64,000 nt of DNA from NCBI GenBank assembly GCA_018816735.1, contig JAHIVH010000083.1:1-64000 (forward strand), given 5' to 3'. The notes under the pieces were generated by a model, which was not told the DNA's origin, made no database searches, and saw only the letters and a list, made by a program, of their open reading frames with translations. This document shows positions 28,430 to 37,216 of the stretch, one piece after another. This DNA comes from Pseudomonadota bacterium (GTDB taxonomy: Bacteria; Desulfobacterota; Desulfobacteria; Desulfobacterales; JAHIVH01). The stretch's first letter is position 1. Every line of letters starts with the position of its first letter. The position numbers were made by a program, and so were the translations under genes.

Positions 28430-29551
28430 ATGAGTAAAGGATCACACAGGGAACTTAAACTGCTTGGCAATGCGGCAGCTGATTTTTCCAGGAAAGAACT
28501 TGCGCCATCCAGAGAAGAGAATGACAAATATCCGTATGGCGCATTTTTTGATACCGTCATAAACAAAGCATACACGATTGATTTTTTTCATATTATCCTG
28601 CCTGAAGATGCCGGAGGAATGGGTCAGGGAATGGCTGCATTAAGCGTGGTTCTGGAGCATATCTGCCAGGAGGACAGCAGCCTTGGCGGCATTATTTTCA
28701 CATGTTCAGCAGCCCATGAAATCATGAAAGCTGCGGGAAGTATGGATGTACTTTCTCAGATTACCGATGTTGCCGAAAATGTTAACGATTTTTTAATCGC
28801 CTTTCCGGTATTCAACAATCCTTCGGAGATACCCCACCTGGCTTGCGCAAGAAAGGACGGTGATCGTTATATTTTAACCGGTTCTATCGAATATATGGTC
28901 CTGGGGAATATTGCTGCAAAGGCGCTGGTACCGGCAAAAATTTCGGACGACAATACGTTCTCTTTCTTTCTTGTGGATCTGAAGGACAAAGGTATTTCAA
29001 TAAGCGATCCCATCTTGAGTCTGGGTCTTCATGCCTGCCCGGCCACAGATATATCATTTCAAGATGTGAATGGTATTCTCATTGGAGAAGAAAATAAAGG
29101 AAAAGACTACTTTAACGCCATGGCAGAAAAATTTCATGTGGCAGCTGCCGCCATGTCCCAGGGAATCATGAAAGGAGCCTTCAAGGAGGCGCTTGCATAC
29201 ACCAAGGGCAGATTTCAGGGAGGCAGACAAATTGTCAACTGGTCTGAAATGAAAATGATTTTAGCAAACATGGCCGTTAAAATAAAAGTTTCCGAAATGA
29301 TTCTGGCCTCGGCAACAGTTGCCGTGGACGAAAATGGAAATGGATGGCGGGAATGCGCCAAAGCCGCAGCCATCCACATTCAGGAACTGGCATGCGATCT
29401 CACGACAGATGGGATACAGGTCCTTGGTGGCGTCGGTTATATGAAGGATTTCGGACAGGAAAAACGATTCCGCGATGCGAAACACATTCAGGCCATTTTA
29501 GGACTTGCACCACTTAAAAAAATTGATTATTTAGAAAATTTTATTATGTAA
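28430..29551 (+). CDS. Acyl-CoA dehydrogenase-like protein lacking the usual catalytic Glu
   Basis: A 373-residue member of the acyl-CoA dehydrogenase family. N-terminal helical domain to about 115, middle beta domain ('RYILTGSIEYMVLGNIAAKALV'), C-terminal helices with 'DGIQVLGGVGYMKDFGQEKRFRDAK'. Where active enzymes have 'YEGT' this one has 'ILGL' (about 359-362), so the expected base is Leu. The FAD-loop Thr/Ser motif in the middle domain is also weak. It probably pairs with the 26913-28415 product as a non-catalytic or differently acting subunit, as known for some sterol-degrading heterotetramers. GGAG precedes the ATG. Confidence 0.88.
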   Translation: MSKGSHRELKLLGNAAADFSRKELAPSREENDKYPYGAFFDTVINKAYTIDFFHIILPEDAGGMGQGMAALSVVLEHICQEDSSLGGIIFTCSAAHEIMKAAGSMDVLSQITDVAENVNDFLIAFPVFNNPSEIPHLACARKDGDRYILTGSIEYMVLGNIAAKALVPAKISDDNTFSFFLVDLKDKGISISDPILSLGLHACPATDISFQDVNGILIGEENKGKDYFNAMAEKFHVAAAAMSQGIMKGAFKEALAYTKGRFQGGRQIVNWSEMKMILANMAVKIKVSEMILASATVAVDENGNGWRECAKAAAIHIQELACDLTTDGIQVLGGVGYMKDFGQEKRFRDAKHIQAILGLAPLKKIDYLENFIM

Positions 29552-29666
29552 TGATGGTTTTTATATATAAACTTTTATTTATCGGTTGCCTTTTTTAATT
29601 GATGTTTTATCAGGAGTAGTTTTTATTTTAACGCTTTAGAATTAAAGTATCAGGAGGAAGTGTTTC

Positions 29667-30956
29667 ATGTTGTACCAAGTTCATCATCCTATTAAACGCC
29701 GTTTGATTGCTTCACTTATTTTCTTTTTCGGAATTCTGTTGTTCTACTGTTCTCCATTGTCAGCGTCAGATAACCAGAATGCATCACCCGAGTTTATCGC
29801 CACATTGGATGCGCTTACACTTTCACCTGAAGATCGCGATTTTCTCATGAATACCGAAAGCTGGATAAAAGAACTCGCGACCGGTATGGATCAGAAAGAG
29901 GCAGATGCCGTTATTAAACTCCTTAAAAATCCAGGCCGAATGAAGTTTGCCACCATGGCCCCCATGGGTACGGTCTGGGCAAAATTTATCCGGGAGGTTC
30001 CTAAAGATTTTGAAAAGAAATCAGGTGGCATCATCGGTGTGGACTCATATATCGGTCTGTCATTGGGAAATGATCCTGATTATGTCAGGAAAATGGCGTC
30101 CGGCGCCCTGGAATCCGCCGGGCTGACCAGCTGGGGAATGAAATATATCAGCAAGGAAATGGGCGTGTATGAACTCCCGTTCATTTTTGAAACCTACGGC
30201 GAAGCGGACTATGTCATGGAAAAAACCTGGCCCTATTTTGTGGAAAAATTCAGGGAAAAAGGATTTTACCTGATACCGGCCAAAATGGAAGTAGGATTTC
30301 TGCAAATTTTCTCCACCAGTATCATTGCCAAAAAACCTGAAGATCTTACCGGCACCAAATACGGCAGCTGGATGGGACCTGTGGAGATAACGACCATGCA
30401 GAAGCTGGGTGTAAACCCGGTAGTCATTACAGTTGCAGAAGTACCCAGCAGCCTTGCCACAAACATTATTCAGACCGGTTCCGCCATGACCATGTATATG
30501 ATCGGCGCGCAGTTGATGAATTTTGTCAAGCAAGGTGGTGGGTGCTCCGGTATCAACATGTTCTATCCTCCGGGCGGTCTTGTACTCATACGGAAAAGCA
30601 TCGAGAATGCGGCACTCATGAATGTCCCCAAAGGCGACCGGAAATATCTTTCAAAATATGTGGACAAGGGCCTTGAGATCTATGAAAATATTCTGGTTGA
30701 CATGGCGCCTAATCTTGCCAGGGAACTCCGGGAAGGGAATAAAATTCTTATCGACAATTTGCAGAAAAAAGGCATGCAACTTTATATCCCGACGAAAGAA
30801 GAAAGAGACGTCTGGAAAAAAGCAACCCGGCCTTTATGGGATGAGATGGCAGGCAAACAATATTCCCGGGAAATTCTGGATCTGGTTCTCAAACATAAGG
30901 CAGATTACAGGGCGGCCCACCCCGATGAATTTGAGAATTATGTATGGACACCTTAG
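29667..30956 (+). CDS. TRAP transporter substrate-binding protein, DctP family
   Basis: A 429-residue exported binding protein. The signal peptide is clear, with a likely cut near residue 34-36 ('LSASD'). The body matches the DctP fold: 'RMKFATMAPMGTVWAKF', a central 'LPFIFETYGEADYVMEK', and 'EVPSSLATNIIQTGSAM', the segment that holds the carboxylate ligand pocket. An extra N-terminal helical piece (about 40-90) precedes the fold. No DctQ or DctM membrane gene is next to it, so the partner is elsewhere or the protein only senses. AGGAGG precedes the ATG. A CTTTA-N4-TAAAG inverted repeat lies at 29634-29647. Confidence 0.9.
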   Translation: MLYQVHHPIKRRLIASLIFFFGILLFYCSPLSASDNQNASPEFIATLDALTLSPEDRDFLMNTESWIKELATGMDQKEADAVIKLLKNPGRMKFATMAPMGTVWAKFIREVPKDFEKKSGGIIGVDSYIGLSLGNDPDYVRKMASGALESAGLTSWGMKYISKEMGVYELPFIFETYGEADYVMEKTWPYFVEKFREKGFYLIPAKMEVGFLQIFSTSIIAKKPEDLTGTKYGSWMGPVEITTMQKLGVNPVVITVAEVPSSLATNIIQTGSAMTMYMIGAQLMNFVKQGGGCSGINMFYPPGGLVLIRKSIENAALMNVPKGDRKYLSKYVDKGLEIYENILVDMAPNLARELREGNKILIDNLQKKGMQLYIPTKEERDVWKKATRPLWDEMAGKQYSREILDLVLKHKADYRAAHPDEFENYVWTP

Positions 30957-30972
30957 TCTCGGACGTAGAAAC

Positions 30973-31007
30973 ATCAGATGAGAACGCTGTCAGGCTTCTC
31001 ATCTGAT
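30973..31007. terminator. Bidirectional stem-loop between convergent genes
   Basis: Perfect 12-base-pair stem ATCAGATGAGAA / TTCTCATCTGAT, loop 11 bases, 16 bases past the TRAP gene stop. It also encodes the last residues and stop of the GntR gene on the other strand. No strong T-run on either side. Confidence 0.5.
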
Positions 31008-31756
31008 ACCGTATCAACCTGCTGTTGGGTGGACGTTTTTCTCATTTGAACCCGCAGTTTCTGGAGAACCTCTTTATATTTTCCTGCAGCATTGACCATA
31101 TCCGAGACAGAGCCCGCAAAATGAGCATTCAACATATTCTTTTTCAATTGAATATGCTCTTTAACTGTATCAAGGCCTACTGTTGCTACAAAGTTTTTCA
31201 ACATTTTTCTTCGAACCTGACGAGATGCATTGGTCATAAGAATAAACATGATATTGTTGGTAGCCTTTGCAACCATTTCCTGTGATCTTAATTCGATTTC
31301 AACCACTTTAGATTTGTCATCAATATATTTGAGTTCCTCATCCAGCATGGACATGGCTTCCTTGATATTTCGCGTCGTAAAATTCTTGGCGGCAACAACG
31401 AGCATGGTCGGAAGGAATTCTATCCAGAACTCCCAAAGTTCGTCATGGATATACCCGTCGATAATTGTATCTTTTTTTCCATTGAAATCCATGAGGAACA
31501 GACGATCCAGAAAATCAATACCTGCATATTCGAGATAGTCCTTCACATACATGCCATCTCCTTGGCGGATATCTATAATATGCATGGATTGAAGCTGTTT
31601 TAACGCGACCCGGAGAGATGTTCTGTCAACATTAAACTGCTTGGACAGTTCTCTTTCCGTTGGAAGTTTTTCTCCGGGTTTCAGCTCTCTGTTAAAAATC
31701 TGAACAATTAATGTATCAATGACTGCTTCATGGCGTTGCTGTCCCACAGATGACAT
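30974..31756 (-). CDS. GntR-family transcriptional regulator (FadR-like)
   Basis: A 260-residue repressor-type protein. Residues about 8-75 are the winged helix ('PGEKLPTERELSKQFNVDRTSLRVALKQL', 'IRQGDGMYV'). The rest is an all-helical effector domain like FadR/FCD, though without the clear metal-binding His triad of FCD. Convergent with the acyl-CoA operon and TRAP gene, so it probably controls them with an acyl-CoA or acid ligand; this is inference. It has its own promoter with a palindrome in the leader, suggesting autoregulation. The start is ATG 31756, with an overlapping GTG at 31759; spacing to GAGGAG is short. Confidence 0.88.
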   Translation of the reverse strand: MSSVGQQRHEAVIDTLIVQIFNRELKPGEKLPTERELSKQFNVDRTSLRVALKQLQSMHIIDIRQGDGMYVKDYLEYAGIDFLDRLFLMDFNGKKDTIIDGYIHDELWEFWIEFLPTMLVVAAKNFTTRNIKEAMSMLDEELKYIDDKSKVVEIELRSQEMVAKATNNIMFILMTNASRQVRRKMLKNFVATVGLDTVKEHIQLKKNMLNAHFAGSVSDMVNAAGKYKEVLQKLRVQMRKTSTQQQVDTVSDEKPDSVLI

Positions 31757-31810
31757 CACTCCTCTTTTGGTTGCACAAAAAAAATTTACGCTTCACAGAT
31801 GGTTTATTAC

Positions 31811-31824
31811 TTTACGTTCGTAAA
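31811..31824. promoter_or_regulatory. Candidate GntR operator TTTACGTTCGTAAA
   Basis: Perfect 5-4-5 palindrome in the leader of the GntR gene, 25 bases downstream of the predicted transcription start. A related half site (TTTACGCTTC) lies at 31788-31797. Confidence 0.45.
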
Positions 31825-31855
31825 AAAAAGTTTTTCCTTTTGTAACGGTTGTTTT

Positions 31856-31884
31856 TATTTATCGAAACGTCTGTTTTCTGTCAA
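31856..31884 (-). promoter_or_regulatory. Sigma-70 promoter of the GntR gene
   Basis: Minus strand TTGACA, exactly 17 bases, TAAATA. Transcription would begin near 31849, with a leader of about 93 bases that contains the palindrome at 31811-31824. Confidence 0.6.
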
Positions 31885-31975
31885 GCAAACTCTATGTTGA
31901 CTCAAAAGAAAACAAATATGAATGATTTGCTTATGGAAAACCGCTTACAGGAATATTCCCTTGTCTCAACACATA

Positions 31976-32785
31976 TTATTTCACGATTCTCAGAGAATGC
32001 GTTTTTTTCAGTTGTTGCCACAGGGATCGTATAATGATTGCCATTGCATCATCTTCATGAAGTAGCAGTTTGTCCGCATAATCCCGGCAAGATTCTACCA
32101 ATAGTTCATTGCCAGACCACAGATGAAAATTGGTCAAGATATACCTCCCAAGTGTCGAATGAAGCGAGGATAATTCATCTTCAGACATGCTGGAAATGGT
32201 TGCCCTGTCTTTTAAAGGTAATTCATGAATCAGAATTGCCACAGCTTCATCTACTGAATCAGGCAATAGCCGGGGGGTTAAGATAAGACTGTCACTTCTT
32301 GTGCTGTTGTTCGTTTCCATCAATCCCATAAAAAATACAGTTTCCAAAAGATTCAAGGTCTTTTCATATATTGCCGAATCTTCACTTGCTCTTGTTCCGG
32401 CAACATTTAAAATTTCGATATTGGTCTCTTTAATCCAGTTACTTATCTCCCGTGCAGCATTGAATGAAATGCTATTATTCAGATTAATATGCAATCTCGG
32501 TTTATTATGCTTTCTTGCGAGTTTCAGAGTTAGCAGGGAACCGCCTTTGGGCTCCCCGTGGGTCAGAACAAGTGTACCATCAGCCTCTGTTATATTTTTT
32601 TCAGTGCGTTCGGAATAACTGCCGGTTGGCATTTCATTAAGCTGGTATTTATCCGATAATGGCCCGCTTTCTGTCAATCGGCCTTTTGGAATCCATCCAC
32701 CGTGGGGTATGTCACATTTAAGGGCCGCATCAAGCGCCCCCTGATCTGCGCCAGTCTGACCACCTGAAATAATTTTTTTAAGCAT
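31976..32785 (-). CDS. YpsA/SLOG-type putative molybdenum carrier fused to DUF6794-like domain
   Basis: A 269-residue two-part protein. Residues 1-150 match the 'putative molybdenum carrier' (YpsA-like SLOG Rossmannoid) family: 'IISGGQTGADQGALDAA' near the start, 'WIPKGR', and 'GTLVLTHGEPKGGSLLT'. These folds bind nucleotides or nucleotide-linked ligands. Residues about 175-265 resemble the DUF6794 family ('SVDEAVAILI', 'MSEDELSSLHSTLGRYILTNFHLW', 'DDAMAIIIRSLWQQL'). The combined function is unknown. Ribosome site AAGGTGA is upstream. It is divergent from the 33025 gene with 239 bases between the starts. Confidence 0.8.
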   Translation of the reverse strand: MLKKIISGGQTGADQGALDAALKCDIPHGGWIPKGRLTESGPLSDKYQLNEMPTGSYSERTEKNITEADGTLVLTHGEPKGGSLLTLKLARKHNKPRLHINLNNSISFNAAREISNWIKETNIEILNVAGTRASEDSAIYEKTLNLLETVFFMGLMETNNSTRSDSLILTPRLLPDSVDEAVAILIHELPLKDRATISSMSEDELSSLHSTLGRYILTNFHLWSGNELLVESCRDYADKLLLHEDDAMAIIIRSLWQQLKKTHSLRIVK

Positions 32786-32913
32786 ACACGTCTCACCTTA
32801 TCCTCTGTGTTCATAATTCATGGATTTTAACTGTTTTTAAAGCTTTTCTGAAAAAATGCATGCTTACCTTTATAAAGTCAAGATGGAAAATTGGGAAAGA
32901 AAGTTGACACTCC

Positions 32914-32942
32914 TTGACAAAAGCATTGTAACAAACTATAAT
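32914..32942 (+). promoter_or_regulatory. Perfect consensus sigma-70 promoter
   Basis: TTGACA (32914-32919), exactly 17 bases, TATAAT (32937-32942): both boxes match consensus at all positions. A second TTGACA lies 10 bases upstream. Transcription would start near 32949, 76 bases before the ATG at 33025. Confidence 0.75.
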
Positions 32943-33024
32943 TACAAGAAATTTTAACCACAGTATTATGTTCCCAAAAAAATGATTCTCGTACTGACGG
33001 TGGCTCAAGGAGGAAAACAGCAAG

Positions 33025-34707
33025 ATGCAACACTTTACAAAAGCACAAAAAGCAAGAAACGCTATCCGACTGATTAAAGTAACGGCTGATGCACTTGTTC
33101 TGAGAGGATATTACAAACCCTCCGGGCAATCCGGTCAGAAACTCGCTGAAGGATTTAAAATTTTGAGTCCTGAAATCTATGGTTCGATGAATGACCCCCG
33201 AATTATTGAACTCAAAGGATTGGAATATGTCATAGAAAGACTACCCTTGGGTATTGAAAAATGCAATCGAATCATTCTTACTGCACAGGAGGAATTTGAA
33301 GATACATCCTTTGAAAAAATTCTTCCTCCAAAACGAAGGCGGACGTCTTACAAAGTCAGTGAAAAGGAAATCTGTTTTGTCATTACCCGTGGTCTCAGCG
33401 AAATTTATGATATCCTTACCCATATTACCTTTCTGAATATTGAGGCCAGTAAAATTCACCAGCAGATGAGGGATAGAGAGAAAAATCTGACCAGCCAATG
33501 GAAGGAACTTGAAAAAATTCTGGACAACCCTTCCAGATTGGATGAAGACGAGCTTGATCATGCACTGTGGAATTTAAGCATCATTCTGGGAAGAACATTT
33601 CATGAAACCAAGGAATCGTATGTCTATCTTGAAAAATACGGTAACGATAAGCATGGGCATGGCATTCTTTTTCAAATTATCCATGGATTGGGCAGGCGGA
33701 TGGATGCGGAAAAAGAATCCAGGGACAATGAACTCCTGATTGCGTTCACGCCCTCTCTCAATGACATGATAGCAAGCCAGATATACGGACAAATCTGGGC
33801 ATCAACCCTTAAAAAGAAAATAGTCGAACTTGGATTAAATGACCGGCCTATTCACATTATCAGTGCCAATATGCACAGCGTCAGAAATCTTCTCTATGGA
33901 TATGCATTATATAAATCAAAAAAGAAAAAAATACCGGAAGGGGATATTTACACGTTTATCAAGGAAATTGTTAAAAATGGAGAAGATGTTCACGCGTTTT
34001 CAGAAAAAAGCGGCCTCAATTTCATACAGGATATTTCAGGCGCGTATATCGATTGCCAGATCATTGATACTGATAAATTGAAAGGCATTAAATTTCATCC
34101 GGATTTAAAAATTGGCATTTCAAAAACCGACGATAAAAAGCCGGTACTTGTTATTATGGATTATGCATTTGGTACTCAGGCATTTGAAGTCATGGATGAA
34201 CTTCTGGACCCTGAAGGGATTGACAATGAGATCATGGACCTGAATATAGAATCGATTTCAATTATGGGGAAAGCAGGCATACTTCCTGGGAAGAAAGGCG
34301 ACATCATGCTGGCTACAGCCCATGTTTTTGAGGGAACGTCTGATAATTATCCAGTGACAAATGATCTTTCAAAAGCGGATTTTCAAAGTAATGTCGCTGT
34401 TTATGAAGGACCCATTGTAACCGTTATTGGCACTTCCCTGCAAAACACCGATGTACTGAAACGGTTTCAAACCAGCACCTGGAAAGCCGTTGGTCTTGAG
34501 ATGGAAGGCGGGCATTATCAAAAAGCGATCAGCTCGGCAATGATAAGAGGTCATATACCGGGTAACGTCAAACTCAGATATGCGTATTATGCGTCAGATA
34601 ATCCGCTCATCAGTGGCCAGACACTGGCATCCGGCGGCATGGGAGAAGAAGGGATCAAACCAACCTATATGATTACAAAAGTCATCCTTGAAAAAATATT
34701 ATCCTGA
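33025..34707 (+). CDS. DUF6909-like protein with nucleoside-phosphorylase-like C-terminus
   Basis: A 560-residue protein of unknown function. The N-terminal ~200 residues are helical ('KARNAIRLIKVTADALVLRGYYKPSGQSG', 'SPEIYGSMNDPRIIELKGLEYVI') and match what I recall as DUF6909. From about 340 the sequence looks like the purine nucleoside phosphorylase/MTA nucleosidase superfamily: 'SIMGKAGILPGKKGDIMLAT', 'VIGTSLQ', 'AVGLEMEGGHYQ' near 488-499 (compare the VEMEG motif that binds ribose), and 'YYASDNPL'. Catalysis is not proven. GGAGG lies upstream of the ATG. It has the best promoter in the window and a SLOG-type divergent neighbour. Confidence 0.75.
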   Translation: MQHFTKAQKARNAIRLIKVTADALVLRGYYKPSGQSGQKLAEGFKILSPEIYGSMNDPRIIELKGLEYVIERLPLGIEKCNRIILTAQEEFEDTSFEKILPPKRRRTSYKVSEKEICFVITRGLSEIYDILTHITFLNIEASKIHQQMRDREKNLTSQWKELEKILDNPSRLDEDELDHALWNLSIILGRTFHETKESYVYLEKYGNDKHGHGILFQIIHGLGRRMDAEKESRDNELLIAFTPSLNDMIASQIYGQIWASTLKKKIVELGLNDRPIHIISANMHSVRNLLYGYALYKSKKKKIPEGDIYTFIKEIVKNGEDVHAFSEKSGLNFIQDISGAYIDCQIIDTDKLKGIKFHPDLKIGISKTDDKKPVLVIMDYAFGTQAFEVMDELLDPEGIDNEIMDLNIESISIMGKAGILPGKKGDIMLATAHVFEGTSDNYPVTNDLSKADFQSNVAVYEGPIVTVIGTSLQNTDVLKRFQTSTWKAVGLEMEGGHYQKAISSAMIRGHIPGNVKLRYAYYASDNPLISGQTLASGGMGEEGIKPTYMITKVILEKILS

Positions 34708-34748
34708 TTATGGACAGGATTCCGGGTGATTTTACCCATGACAGGGCA

Positions 34749-36608
34749 TCAGGATACAAGGTGTTCGTTTCGTTTCACAATGACAAGGGTAACATCATCA
34801 TCACAGTGATAAGATTTCAGCTCTTTTAAGATACCTTCCTTTATTCCTTCAGGAGGATGGGTACCATGGGATTTAAGCAAGTCCATGAGTTTGGTATCGG
34901 AGAACATCTTTGATTTGGAATAATCATTCCTGCCTGAACCGTTTAATTTGACGGCTTCTGTGACGCCATCCGTATATAACAGCATGACGTCACCCGGCAA
35001 TAACTCAAGCGAGTCAAGATAGGTCATTTCGTCAATTTCATCTACAAGACCTATCCACATGCCACGGGTTGCAATACATTCGACGGAACCGGTCTCTTTC
35101 CGATATATCATAATATCCTGATGCAGACCTGAAAAATGAAACTTGCCGTCAGATACGCAAGCCAGCGCGGTCATGGTCATATATTTCTGCTCGCCCAGTT
35201 TTTTGATGTTATCTGAAATGGTCCGGTTTATAATGGTCAGAAGTTTTGACGGTTTCATATCTGAATATTCGGATAAAATGGTCTGAATCGATGTCTGGGC
35301 CATCATCATCACAAGCCCGGCTGTTATACCGTGTCCGGACACATCACCTATCAATACCCAGTCCATGCCATTGGCATTGATGATATCATAATAATCGCCG
35401 CCGACATCAGAAGCGGCTTCCATATGAGCAGCGATTTCATACCCCCAGATGGATGGAGACTCAGGAAGTAATGTGGTCTGAATTTTTTTTGCAAGTTCCA
35501 TTTCTCCCCAAAGGGCATCCATGGCAACGCGCAGCCGTTCAGCCTGTTCCTGGATCTGCCTTTCCGCATCCTTCTGTTCTGTAATATCCCTGGCAATGGC
35601 TACGATACTGAAGGACTCTTTCTCTTCCTTTAGCAAATTTAAAGTTATGATAGACGGGAAGACAGATCCATCCTTCCTTTTATGAAAAAGCTCCTTTTTT
35701 ACGGCAATGTCCTTATCAATGGATTCCAGGATTGGATAAAGTCCATCTTCAAACTCTTCTTCCGTATAAAACATGGATATCGGCTGGCCAATGAGCTCAT
35801 CGATACCATGCCCGTATCCGTGCATATCTGCCCAGGCTTTATTACCATACTTGAGCGTACCATCGAAATCGATCACGGCAATACCATCAACCGATTGTTT
35901 GACAGCATTTTCAAGCATAAATGTTTTTTGAAGCGGTTTTTTAATCGACCGGGAAATAATAAGCGCTATCAGAATAATGGCTGTGGTGACCACAACCACA
36001 AAAACCGTCAGATTGAGATATTGTTGATGCTTGGTTTTTTGATTAATATCAGCGAGCTGGCCTTTGAGGTTTGAAGAAAATGTCTGTTCAAGCAGTTCGA
36101 TTTTTTTTCGCAAGCGTATGGTTTCTTCCTGAAGCTGATTGCCATCATCAATCAATTTTGACTGATGACTTAAATCGCCTTCCATCAGCAATTCCTCATT
36201 ACCATAATCGGCCATCAATGTATAAACCCTTAACGCACCTTCCCGGAACGTATCAAACTGAAAAATCAATTTTTCGATCTCGTCATTTTTGTTCAAACGG
36301 CTCTGATTCAATTGCGTAATACTGACAAGTGCCTCCTTTACTTCACTGGCCTTTTTATCTGCACTTTCCACAAAACTGGCTTCTCCCAGTGTCACGGCAT
36401 CTTTATACAGCTTGATCTGTTCATTATAAGCTGACAGGGCCATCTGGCTTTTTTTGGCAGCTGGAAACTGATACTCGGAAACATCTTCAAGGTAGGAAAT
36501 CGTGCGCTGGCCTAAAAAAAAACCAACGACCATAGATAGAAAATAACCGAAAATCAATATGCCAAGGCTCATCCATATCTTGGAAAATATGCTCACCGAA
36601 TGTTTCAT
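34749..36608 (-). CDS. Membrane SpoIIE/RsbU-type phosphatase with PAS domain
   Basis: A 619-residue PP2C-type protein phosphatase. Membrane helices near 10-32 and 205-227 bracket a helical extracytoplasmic domain. A PAS domain follows (about 228-345), then a coiled linker and the SpoIIE domain (about 380-615) with metal-binding 'SDVGGDYYD', 'LIGDVSGHG' and 'CDDDVTLVI'. It would dephosphorylate an anti-sigma antagonist or similar partner on sensing a signal. ATG 36608 has AAAGGA six bases upstream; the ATG at 36614 has no room for one. Downstream of cheD by 59 bases on the same strand. Confidence 0.92.
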   Translation of the reverse strand: MKHSVSIFSKIWMSLGILIFGYFLSMVVGFFLGQRTISYLEDVSEYQFPAAKKSQMALSAYNEQIKLYKDAVTLGEASFVESADKKASEVKEALVSITQLNQSRLNKNDEIEKLIFQFDTFREGALRVYTLMADYGNEELLMEGDLSHQSKLIDDGNQLQEETIRLRKKIELLEQTFSSNLKGQLADINQKTKHQQYLNLTVFVVVVTTAIILIALIISRSIKKPLQKTFMLENAVKQSVDGIAVIDFDGTLKYGNKAWADMHGYGHGIDELIGQPISMFYTEEEFEDGLYPILESIDKDIAVKKELFHKRKDGSVFPSIITLNLLKEEKESFSIVAIARDITEQKDAERQIQEQAERLRVAMDALWGEMELAKKIQTTLLPESPSIWGYEIAAHMEAASDVGGDYYDIINANGMDWVLIGDVSGHGITAGLVMMMAQTSIQTILSEYSDMKPSKLLTIINRTISDNIKKLGEQKYMTMTALACVSDGKFHFSGLHQDIMIYRKETGSVECIATRGMWIGLVDEIDEMTYLDSLELLPGDVMLLYTDGVTEAVKLNGSGRNDYSKSKMFSDTKLMDLLKSHGTHPPEGIKEGILKELKSYHCDDDVTLVIVKRNEHLVS

Positions 36609-36667
36609 ATTCATTCCTTTTAAAAATTATCAAAAAACCATAGAGTGAAAACATAAATATGTCAAAT

Positions 36668-37216
36668 TTATAGGAGCGGACGCCATGGATTTCCCTGTTT
36701 ATGCCTTTTTAAATGGACAATACCCGTATTTGAATCAAAATAAAGGGTCATGCCTGTGTTACCACCCACCGAATGACTGATAACCTCCAGTCTCATATTT
36801 TTTAATATTTTCGTGGCAGTCTCAATATTCTGGTGGCCAATGGTTTGCTGATTATTGCCTGATTTGAGAACATTGGCTCCACCAAAAAGTTTGACGTCAA
36901 TTTCCTTTTTAGAAATCCCCCGTTTTTCAAATTGGTCCACCATATACCGGATCGAGCAGGATACATATTTGAACTGAGTGGTTTTTGAAACCTGTGTAAA
37001 GCACTTTACCGGACAGGTATCACTGCAGCGAGAGCTGGTTTCCTTATTTTCAGCTAACTGCGCGTGGCAAATGGCGCCTATACCCGTACGGGGGCTGAAC
37101 ATGATAACAGCCACACAGGACCCCAGTATCGTATAGATGCGGGATGGTTTTTCAGCGATCAAAACCTCTCCGGCCTTGAGAAAGACCTTTTCATGCGTTG
37201 AAGATTTCATTACCAT
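36668..37216 (-). CDS. cheD: CheD-like chemoreceptor glutamine deamidase
   Basis: A 182-residue protein of the CheD family, which deamidates glutamines on chemoreceptors. Seen: nucleophile Cys34 in 'LGSCVAVIMF', His51 in 'AICHAQL', and 'KLFGGANVL' further on. Between them is an unusual Cys-rich insertion (C64, C68, C72). The C-terminus has 'VGGNTGMTLYFDSNTG'. No other chemotaxis gene is in the window; the neighbour is a SpoIIE-type phosphatase, so it may serve a non-chemotaxis signalling role. Confidence 0.9.
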   Translation of the reverse strand: MVMKSSTHEKVFLKAGEVLIAEKPSRIYTILGSCVAVIMFSPRTGIGAICHAQLAENKETSSRCSDTCPVKCFTQVSKTTQFKYVSCSIRYMVDQFEKRGISKKEIDVKLFGGANVLKSGNNQQTIGHQNIETATKILKNMRLEVISHSVGGNTGMTLYFDSNTGIVHLKRHKQGNPWRPLL

